From CAJBVG01 sp943360385 (GTDB lineage: Bacteria > Bacteroidota > Bacteroidia > Sphingobacteriales > Sphingobacteriaceae): a stretch of DNA of 17,107 bases. The notes below the pieces were generated by a model. That model was not told the DNA's origin and searched no databases. It saw only the letters and a program-made list of their open reading frames with translations. Positions 10,314 to 16,205 of the stretch are shown here, one piece after another. The stretch covers positions 1-17,107 of the forward strand of contig CALRIM020000055.1 in NCBI GenBank assembly GCA_943360385.1. Reading direction: 5' to 3'. The number at the start of each line of letters is the position of its first letter. Positions within the stretch are counted from its first letter, which is position 1. Position numbers and translations under genes: made by a program.

Positions 10314-10430
10314 ATATAGACTTTGGATATGGGACGTGAGGTATCTATGAAATAGCGGGGCTAGACTATGAGTAGGAGGGTTGATCGTTTAACAAGTATG
10401 AACATCTCACAAGGAGAATAAAGAAAATAG

Positions 10431-10438
10431 TATCTTTG
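10431..10438 (+). promoter_or_regulatory. Putative -7 box of the mnmG promoter
   Basis: TATCTTTG fits the Bacteroidota -7 consensus TAnnTTTG and ends 20 bp before the mnmG ATG at 10459. No convincing TTTG -33 element is seen at the usual spacing. If used, transcription would start just upstream of the start-codon parS site. Confidence 0.45.
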
Positions 10439-10458
10439 CTAGCTGAAACAGGAAAATA

Positions 10459-12348
10459 ATGTTTCACGTGAAACAAAGTAGTGGAATGAATCAAAAATAT
10501 AATGTAATAGTAGTTGGTGCTGGGCATGCAGGCTGTGAAGCAGCAGCAGCGGCGGCTAATTTAGGATCAAAAGTATTGCTAATTACAATGAACATGGGTG
10601 TAATAGCTCAAATGTCGTGTAATCCTGCAATGGGTGGTGTAGCTAAAGGCCAAATTGTTCGTGAGATAGATGCAATGGGTGGCTATTCTGGAATAATATC
10701 CGATAAAAGTACTATTCAATGGAGGATGTTAAATAGATCTAAGGGTCCTGCTATGTGGAGTCCAAGGACTCAAAACGACAGAATGAGGTTTGCTGAAGAA
10801 TGGAGATTGGCACTTGAACAAACTCCTAATGTCGATTTTTGGCAAGACATGGTAACGGAAGTAAAGGTGGTAGACGGAAAAGTTTGTGGGGTAAAAACTT
10901 CTTTGGGTGTGGAATTCGATGCGGAGGCTGTAGTATTAACAAATGGAACATTCTTAAATGGTGTGATTCATATTGGTGAAAAAAAATTCGGTGGCGGTAG
11001 AACTGGTGAAAAAGCTGCAACTGGACTTACTGAACAATTAGTGGGTTTAGGATTTGAATCTGGAAGGATGAAAACAGGTACTCCTCCAAGAGTAGATGGA
11101 AGAACTCTCGACTATTCTAAAATGGAAGAACAAAAAGGGGATGAGGATAGGGGACAGTTTTCTTACTTAGAAATAGAAAGACCAACAGAGCAGAGAAGTT
11201 GCTATATAACGTATACGAATGAGGCTGTACATGAAACACTAAAAGAGGGTTTTGAAAAATCTCCAATGTTCACTGGTAGAATAAAAGGATTGGGGCCAAG
11301 ATACTGCCCATCTATAGAAGATAAAATAAATAGGTTTGCAGAAAGAGAACGTCACCAGATATTTGTGGAACCAGAAGGTTGGAACACGGTTGAGATATAT
11401 GTAAATGGTTTCTCTACTTCATTACCAGAAGATGTGCAATACAAAGCTCTAAGATTAATACCCGGTTTTGAAAATGCTAAAATGTTCAGACCTGGTTACG
11501 CTATAGAATATGACTATTTCCCACCAACACAACTTAGCTTAACCTTAGAGACAAAATTAGTCGAGAATTTATACTTCGCTGGACAAATAAACGGAACTAC
11601 TGGATATGAAGAAGCAGCTTCACAAGGTTTTATTGCTGGTATAAATGCTCATTTAAAAATAAATGAAAAAAATGCGCTAATAATGAGTAGAGCTGAATCT
11701 TATATTGGGGTATTAATAGACGACCTAGTTACAAAAGGTACTGAAGAACCTTATAGAATGTTTACATCTAGAGCAGAACATAGGTTACTTTTAAGGCAAG
11801 ATAATGCAGATATAAGATTAACAAAATTATCTTATGATCTTGGTCTAGCATCTCAAGAAAGGTTAGATCGCATGAACGAAAAAGTTGTTAATGCCAATTC
11901 AATTATCAAATACCTAAAAGATAAAAGTATTGACCCAAGCGAAATAAATACTATATTAGTAAACAAAGGTACCAACGAGATACCGCATAGTGTAAAAATG
12001 CATAATCTTTTACTTCGACCACAAGTTGATATAAAGGATTTAATAAATGCAGATCCAACATTAAAAGAGTTAGTACGTTCTATGAAAAACGAAGATATTG
12101 AACAAGCTGAAATTAATGTGAAATATGAAAGCTATTTGGAGAAGGAAATGGAGATGGTACAAAAATTAAAAAAACTGGATGATAAAATTATAAATCCAGA
12201 ATTTAATTATCATAACCTAATATCCCTATCAAAAGAAGCAAGAGAAAAACTAATGAAGATTAAACCTCGTACATTAGGACAAGCATCAAGAATATCTGGA
12301 GTATCTCCAGCGGATGTAAGTGTACTAATGGTACATTTAAATAGTTAA
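10459..12348 (+). CDS. mnmG: tRNA uridine-34 5-carboxymethylaminomethyl modification enzyme MnmG (GidA)
   Basis: MnmG is an FAD enzyme that works with the GTPase MnmE in the cytoplasm to install the (c)mnm5 group on wobble U34 of certain tRNAs. The 629-residue length is normal for the family. Visible motifs are the FAD dinucleotide loop GAGHAG (20-25), CNPAMGG with conserved Cys54, GPRYCPS with conserved Cys283, and AGQINGTTGYEEAASQG (374-390). The helical C-terminal domain has VKYESYLEKE and ends GQASRISGVSPADVSVLMVHL. The first codons, MFHVKQ, are encoded by a perfect parS palindrome. A second ATG at 10486 (MNQKYNVIVVGAG) starts where typical family members start, so the true start may be there, leaving parS in the leader. 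I keep 10459 as the longest plausible start, preceded by an A-rich leader. Two lipoprotein genes follow closely on the same strand and may be co-transcribed. Confidence 0.97.
   Translation: MFHVKQSSGMNQKYNVIVVGAGHAGCEAAAAAANLGSKVLLITMNMGVIAQMSCNPAMGGVAKGQIVREIDAMGGYSGIISDKSTIQWRMLNRSKGPAMWSPRTQNDRMRFAEEWRLALEQTPNVDFWQDMVTEVKVVDGKVCGVKTSLGVEFDAEAVVLTNGTFLNGVIHIGEKKFGGGRTGEKAATGLTEQLVGLGFESGRMKTGTPPRVDGRTLDYSKMEEQKGDEDRGQFSYLEIERPTEQRSCYITYTNEAVHETLKEGFEKSPMFTGRIKGLGPRYCPSIEDKINRFAERERHQIFVEPEGWNTVEIYVNGFSTSLPEDVQYKALRLIPGFENAKMFRPGYAIEYDYFPPTQLSLTLETKLVENLYFAGQINGTTGYEEAASQGFIAGINAHLKINEKNALIMSRAESYIGVLIDDLVTKGTEEPYRMFTSRAEHRLLLRQDNADIRLTKLSYDLGLASQERLDRMNEKVVNANSIIKYLKDKSIDPSEINTILVNKGTNEIPHSVKMHNLLLRPQVDIKDLINADPTLKELVRSMKNEDIEQAEINVKYESYLEKEMEMVQKLKKLDDKIINPEFNYHNLISLSKEAREKLMKIKPRTLGQASRISGVSPADVSVLMVHLNS
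10460..10475 (+). promoter_or_regulatory. parS: Perfect parS site overlapping the mnmG start
   Basis: TGTTTCACGTGAAACA is a perfect 16-bp palindrome identical to the widely conserved bacterial parS consensus bound by ParB (Spo0J). It overlaps the ATG at 10459 and lies 162 bp after the last array site, outside the repeat unit. ParB bound here could also affect mnmG transcription (inference). Confidence 0.85.
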
Positions 12349-12379
12349 CTAATTAATATTCAGTAATATAAATAATAAA

Positions 12380-12598
12380 ATGAGATTTAGAGCCCTTGTA
12401 CTATTATTATTACTGAGCTCATGTACAACAACAAAAAATGCGGGAATTAGCACCGAAGTTATTGCTAAATGTACTTACAAAGTTGGCGACCAGGCAAAAT
12501 TTGAAAGCACGAACCCAAATTATTCTGAAATAATAGTAAAAGGACGTGTCAAAAAATATGTGGTAGGGCGTAGCTATGTCCTCATTTTAAGAAAATAA
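12380..12598 (+). CDS. Small putative lipoprotein, unknown function
   Basis: This 72-residue protein begins 31 bp after the mnmG stop. A short basic start (MRFR) is followed by a leucine-rich core and a lipobox LSSC with Cys15, so it is probably lipidated and membrane-anchored. The mature part is about 57 residues. It contains KCTYKVGDQAKFESTN and then a predicted short beta-rich segment ending YVLILRK. I do not recognise the family. The gap to the next lipoprotein gene is 35 bp, so the two may be co-transcribed with mnmG. Support comes from the lipoprotein signal, an ATG start and tight same-strand spacing. Confidence 0.7.
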   Translation: MRFRALVLLLLLSSCTTTKNAGISTEVIAKCTYKVGDQAKFESTNPNYSEIIVKGRVKKYVVGRSYVLILRK

Positions 12599-12633
12599 TA
12601 AATATTAATTCATTATCACTTATTATTGTAGTA

Positions 12634-14181
12634 ATGAAATACGATAAATTATTACTGCAAATAATACTATTCTCCTATACATTCTTTTTAATTTCCTGTG
12701 CAAACATGGTTAGTCCAACAGGGGGACAAAAAGATGAAGTAGCTCCTATATTGCTAAAATCAAAACCAAAAAATTTAAGTACAAATTTTAACGGTAAAAA
12801 AATTGAATTAACTTTTAATGAATATATAAGTCTTAAAGATATTCAAAACCAATTAATTGTAAGTCCTGGTGATGTTACTGTAGAAGTTAAAAAAAAGGGG
12901 AAAGTAATAACACTAGAACTAGATAAAACTCCAAAAGAAAATGCTACCTATATTATAAATTTTGGTGATGCTATAACTGATTATACAGAAAATAATATTA
13001 CAAAAGATTTTAAATATATATTCAGTACTGCTGATGTAATAGACTCATTACAAATATCTGGACATATAGTTGATGCAATAAAAAAAGAAAAAGTTAAAGA
13101 CGTAATCATTTGTCTTTACAATACTTTCGAGGATTCAGTAGTATATAAACGAAAACCTGATTACACAGTTCGTTCAAACGAAAATGGAATATTTTTATTT
13201 ACGAATTTAAAAGCTGGAACATATAAATTATTTTTTATTAAAGAATCTAATAACAATAAAATATATGATTCTCAAGAAGAAGAAATTGGTTTTATAGATA
13301 GTACTTTAACTCTTCAAAAAAACCTAAAGTTAAATGAATTAATTTTATTCACCGAAAAACCAACTCAAAGAAAATTATTAACAAAATCTATAAGTTATCA
13401 AAAAGTTGAACTTCTCTTTAATAAAAAAAATAATATTGAATTAATAGGTCTAGATAAAAGTATTGATACCATAATTTATTCGAAAAATAAAGATTCTATA
13501 ATTGTGTATTATAAAGCTATGCCAGACACATCATTTTTATATATTTCTGAAAATAATAAAACGGATACTATAAAAATTAAATTTCCTAAAAGTGCTAAAA
13601 AAGGAGATTTTGTAATTGCTGCTGAAAATAAAATTATAGGTAATAATCTATTAATAAAATCTTATGATTTATTTACTATTAATCAATTAGACTCATTAAC
13701 ACTATATGAAGACTCCATAAAAGTTAAATTCAGTTTAACAAAAACAAGTTTCAATAATTTCATTCTAAATTATAATTTCAACAAAGAAAAAAGTTACATC
13801 TTAAAAATTGCCGATAGTGTTTTCAAATCATATCAGGGCAATTATAATAAGGAGATATACTCAAGAGTAACATTTTATAAAGAAGAAGAATTAGGCACTT
13901 TAAAAATTAACGAGGTTCAAAAAAACAATATATACGAATTGCTTAATGAACAAAATGAGGTTGTGAGAAGATCTGTTATAAAAGATGAAACAACTATAGA
14001 ATATAAAAATCTTTTACCTGGTAGTTATCGATTAAAAATAATTTCTGATATAAATAAAAATGGTATTTGGGATACTGGGAATTATTTACAGAAAATTCAA
14101 CCTGAAAAAATAATTTATTATAATAATCCTATAAAAGTAAGAGCTAACTGGGACTTAGAAATTCAATTACTTATTCCTTAA
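12634..14181 (+). CDS. Ig-like domain lipoprotein (Bacteroidota-type, SbsA/Big_5-like)
   Basis: This 515-residue protein has a lipoprotein signal: MKYDK, a hydrophobic stretch, then the lipobox LISC with Cys22. The mature N-terminus CANMVSPTGGQKDEVAP matches a recurrent pattern (PTGG.KD..P) in Bacteroidota lipoproteins carrying an SbsA-type Ig-like (Big_5) domain. That domain spans about residues 36-131 (LTFNEYISLKDIQNQLIVSPG to FKYIFSTAD). Residues ~140-225 look like a carboxypeptidase-regulatory-like beta fold (SGHIVDAIKKEKVKDVIICLYN, FTNLKAGTYKLFFI, a DSNNNKIYD-like loop). A similar motif recurs near the C-terminus (LLPGSYRLKIISDINKNGIWDTGNY). It probably faces the periplasm or the outer membrane. 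The function is unknown. The gene is very rich in A and T compared with mnmG. Its 3' end overlaps the convergent carbonic-anhydrase-like gene by 11 bp. Confidence 0.85.
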   Translation: MKYDKLLLQIILFSYTFFLISCANMVSPTGGQKDEVAPILLKSKPKNLSTNFNGKKIELTFNEYISLKDIQNQLIVSPGDVTVEVKKKGKVITLELDKTPKENATYIINFGDAITDYTENNITKDFKYIFSTADVIDSLQISGHIVDAIKKEKVKDVIICLYNTFEDSVVYKRKPDYTVRSNENGIFLFTNLKAGTYKLFFIKESNNNKIYDSQEEEIGFIDSTLTLQKNLKLNELILFTEKPTQRKLLTKSISYQKVELLFNKKNNIELIGLDKSIDTIIYSKNKDSIIVYYKAMPDTSFLYISENNKTDTIKIKFPKSAKKGDFVIAAENKIIGNNLLIKSYDLFTINQLDSLTLYEDSIKVKFSLTKTSFNNFILNYNFNKEKSYILKIADSVFKSYQGNYNKEIYSRVTFYKEEELGTLKINEVQKNNIYELLNEQNEVVRRSVIKDETTIEYKNLLPGSYRLKIISDINKNGIWDTGNYLQKIQPEKIIYYNNPIKVRANWDLEIQLLIP

Positions 14182-14683
14182 ACCAATCGCTGTACATCAT
14201 ATAATTTGTAGGTAATTTATTTAATAAGGCACGTTGATCATCAGTTATTGGTTTAATTTTCTTAGCTGGCGTACCTGCATATAAAAAACCAGATTCACAA
14301 ACACTGTTTTCTAAGACAACTGAACCAGCTGCAATAATTGTAAATTCTTCGAGTATTGCATTATCCATAACTATTGCACCCATACCTATAAGAACATGAT
14401 CTTTAACTATACAGCCATGAACTAGTGCATTATGTCCAATAGATACATCATTACCTATTGTAGTAGCTGCCTTTTCGTATGTACAATGAATGATGGCACC
14501 ATCTTGAATGTTAGTTCTAGCTCCAATTTTTATTGAATTTACATCACCTCTAATTACGGTGTTAAACCAAACACTGCAATTATTACCTAAAACAACATTA
14601 CCTACTATTGTAGCATTTTCTGCAATCCAGCAATTTTCTGGAATGGTTGGAAAAATATTTTTTACTGGTAAAATTAATGGCAT
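14171..14683 (-). CDS. Gamma-class carbonic anhydrase family protein
   Basis: This 170-residue cytoplasmic protein is of the left-handed beta-helix (hexapeptide repeat) type related to gamma carbonic anhydrases (Cam/CamH, YrdA, PaaY). The hexapeptide pattern runs from about residue 20 to 135. Family motifs are VWFNTVIRGD (38-47), RTNIQDGAIIHCT (56-68) and IGHNALVHGC (82-91). His66, His84 and His89 fit the three metal-binding histidines, usually coordinated across a trimer interface. It lacks the extended acidic loop of Methanosarcina Cam, so bicarbonate/CO2 activity is possible but unproven; many relatives have an unknown substrate. The ATG lies 1 bp after the nadA stop, suggesting an operon with translational coupling. 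The 3' end overlaps the convergent lipoprotein gene by 11 bp. Confidence 0.92.
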   Translation of the reverse strand: MPLILPVKNIFPTIPENCWIAENATIVGNVVLGNNCSVWFNTVIRGDVNSIKIGARTNIQDGAIIHCTYEKAATTIGNDVSIGHNALVHGCIVKDHVLIGMGAIVMDNAILEEFTIIAAGSVVLENSVCESGFLYAGTPAKKIKPITDDQRALLNKLPTNYMMYSDWFKE

Positions 14684-14684
14684 A

Positions 14685-15683
14685 TTACAAACCTAGTTTT
14701 TTAGAAATATCTAACATTTTTAATATTGGTGCTTTTGCATTTTCTATTAATTCTGAAGATAAAGTAACTTCAGGTAATTCAAACTTTAAACAATTATACA
14801 ATTTTTCTAATGTATTTAGTTTCATATGTGGGCAATCATTACAAGCACAATTATTATTAGGTGGTGCTGGTATAAATTGTTTAGTTGGATTTGCTAAAAT
14901 CATTTGATGTAAAATTCCAGATTCGGTAGCAACTATATATGAGTTTGAATTATCTGTTTTTGTATAATTTAATAATGCAGTAGTAGATCCTATAAAGTCG
15001 GCAATTTTTAAAACTGATTCTTCACATTCTGGATGTGCAATTAATTTAGCATTTGGATGACGTTCTTTTAATTTAGTAATTTTTTCTAATGAAAATATTT
15101 CATGTACCATACATGCACCATTCCATAAAACCATATCTCTACCAGTTTTTTTAATAATATATGCTCCTAAATTTTTATCAGGTGCAAATATAATTTTCTG
15201 ATCCTTTGGTAAACTTTCAACAATTTGTACTGCATTACTTGAAGTACAAACAATATCACTTAAAGCTTTAATGCCTGCAGAACAATTTACATAAGTAATT
15301 ACTATATGGTCTGGATACTTCTTTTTAAATTCTAAAAATAATTCTGGTGGACAAGTATCTGCTAAAGAACAGCCTGCTTTTAAATCGGGCAATAATACTT
15401 TTTTATTAGGTGATAAAATTTTGGCAGTTTCTGCCATAAAATGAACACCTGCAAAAACGATAATATCTGCATTTGTTTTAGCAGCTTCTTGAGATAAGCC
15501 TAAACTATCACCAATATAATCTGCTATATCTTGTATATCAGAATCTTGATAATAATGTGCAAGTATAACAGCATTCTTTTCTTTTTTTAATTTTTCAATT
15601 TCAAAAAATAAATCAAGTGTTGGATCAACTGCAATATCCAAATATCCATTTTTATTTAATTCAACTAAATTTATCTGTTCCAT
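14685..15683 (-). CDS. nadA: Quinolinate synthase NadA
   Basis: NadA is a [4Fe-4S] enzyme that condenses iminoaspartate with dihydroxyacetone phosphate to form quinolinate in de novo NAD synthesis. From the ATG at 15683 the protein has 332 residues, typical of the family. Visible motifs are LAHYYQDSDIQDIADYIGDSL (41-61), GVHFMAET (79-86), DLKAGCSLAD with Cys105, YVNCSAGIKA, WNGACMVHE with Cys191, HPEC, TESGILH, and CACNDCPHMK with Cys284. Cys105, Cys191 and Cys284 are the expected cluster ligands, leaving one iron free for substrate. A TTG at 15701 would add six residues (MKIEKI) in frame; I prefer the ATG. The gene runs divergently from nadB, which makes its substrate, and is followed at 1 bp by the carbonic-anhydrase-like gene. 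No clear TAnnTTTG -7 box was found upstream. Confidence 0.96.
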   Translation of the reverse strand: MEQINLVELNKNGYLDIAVDPTLDLFFEIEKLKKEKNAVILAHYYQDSDIQDIADYIGDSLGLSQEAAKTNADIIVFAGVHFMAETAKILSPNKKVLLPDLKAGCSLADTCPPELFLEFKKKYPDHIVITYVNCSAGIKALSDIVCTSSNAVQIVESLPKDQKIIFAPDKNLGAYIIKKTGRDMVLWNGACMVHEIFSLEKITKLKERHPNAKLIAHPECEESVLKIADFIGSTTALLNYTKTDNSNSYIVATESGILHQMILANPTKQFIPAPPNNNCACNDCPHMKLNTLEKLYNCLKFELPEVTLSSELIENAKAPILKMLDISKKLGL

Positions 15684-16079
15684 AATTTTTTCGATTTTCA
15701 AATGTGGACATTATTAACGTCTTATTAAAATCATCATTTATTTTTAAAAGAATTTGGTGATGATGATTAGGGTGTTGGTAAGCATCGATTATGTTCAAAT
15801 TGTTAACATAAAATTATTTTTAATTACTTATCAACAAGCTATCAACATAATTACTTATTCAAAGCATTGATTTTAAGTTAGATTTATTTTCCTCATTTTT
15901 TGTTAGAACTTGTTCCGTTAAGAACGTTAGCCCACAAAAAATGTTGATATCATGTAGATAACCTCGCAAATAAATGTATAATTAACCAACAACTTTATGA
16001 TTTTGGTCAGCCATAAAACTTATTCTACCGTTACTCACAACTTACTAACGTTGTAGGTGGGGTTGTTAACACCTTTTTT
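15684..16079. other. AT-rich nadA-nadB intergenic region with DnaA-box-like cluster (candidate replication origin)
   Basis: No coding sequence or RNA gene is seen. Several 9-mers resemble the DnaA box (TTATNCACA and its TTATCAACA variant): TTATCAACA at 15828, CTATCAACA at 15839, ATATCAACA on the minus strand at 15942-15950, TTATCTACA on the minus strand at 15953-15961 and TTACTCACA at 16031. TTGTTAACA occurs twice (15800 and 16063). The sequence around the boxes is AT-rich. Together with the nearby parS-like sites this is compatible with oriC, but short AT-rich matches are expected by chance in such DNA. The stretch must also hold the nadA promoter. Confidence 0.4.
15828..15847 (+). promoter_or_regulatory. 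Pair of DnaA-box-like 9-mers, 11 bp apart
   Basis: TTATCAACA (15828-15836) and CTATCAACA (15839-15847) are in the same orientation, with starts 11 bp apart, so they face the same side of the helix. They are close to but not identical with the classical TTATCCACA. Confidence 0.45.
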
Positions 16080-16163
16080 AGTATCGGGAATCGGGAATCG
16101 AGTATCGGGATAATTAAATAATTTTAAAATTAACTCGATACTCGATTCCTGATTCCCGATACT
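16080..16163. repeat. Long inverted repeat made of WATCGRG heptamers
   Basis: A 30-base left arm (16080-16109) pairs with a right arm (16134-16163) at 28 of 30 positions, around a 24-base loop made only of A and T. The left arm holds four tandem heptamers (TATCGGG, AATCGGG, AATCGAG, TATCGGG); the right arm holds their complements. It lies upstream of the presumed nadB -7 box, and no T-tract follows the stem in either direction, so a terminator is unlikely. It may be a dispersed palindromic repeat. Confidence 0.85.
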
Positions 16164-16173
16164 ATATTATTTG

Positions 16174-16181
16174 TAACTTTG
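16174..16181 (+). promoter_or_regulatory. Putative -7 box of the nadB promoter
   Basis: TAACTTTG fits TAnnTTTG and ends 24 bp before the nadB ATG. No convincing -33 TTTG is present; that position falls in the right arm of the inverted repeat. Confidence 0.45.
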
Positions 16182-16205
16182 TTCCTCCAATATTGTTTCA
16201 GTTAA

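Larger units (their letters stand above)
9541..10371 (+). repeat. Tandem array of seven ~117-130 bp units, each headed by a parS-like site
   Basis: Seven directly repeated units start at 9541, 9658, 9786, 9914, 10041, 10168 and 10298 (spacings 117, 128, 128, 127, 127 and 130 bp); the last is cut short near 10371. Each unit opens with a 16-bp parS-like sequence. A well-conserved block follows, centred on CTAGACTTTGGATATGGGAC and then GAGATATC, then a variable middle and a tail resembling TTTTACATGAAGTATAAATC. Neighbouring units are most alike in pairs: units 2 and 3 share their middle, as do 4 and 5, and 6 and 7 share GAAATAGCGGGGCTAGACTATGAG. This suggests local duplication and gene conversion. 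Units 2 and 3 contain a near-perfect 9-bp stem (CAAGGCTAG with CTAACCTTG). No coding sequence is supported. It sits between divergent genes, directly upstream of mnmG. A centromere-like role is inferred from the parS match. Confidence 0.9.

Noticed and set aside
9541..10371. CRISPR array
   Set aside because: The period is about 127 bp and similarity extends along the whole unit, not short identical repeats with unique spacers. No cas genes are nearby.
10826..11020. Minus-strand open frame inside mnmG
   Set aside because: It is antisense to a conserved part of mnmG and its translation is rich in His, Leu and Pro with no recognisable domain.
14508..14907. Plus-strand open frames across the carbonic-anhydrase-like and nadA genes
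   Set aside because: They lie opposite two well-supported genes with clear family motifs.
15684..15701. TTG start for nadA adding MKIEKI
   Set aside because: The in-frame ATG at 15683 gives a normal-length NadA, and the extra residues show no family motif.
16080..16163. Rho-independent terminator
   Set aside because: No T-tract follows the stem on either strand; on the minus strand the stem is followed by an A-run.
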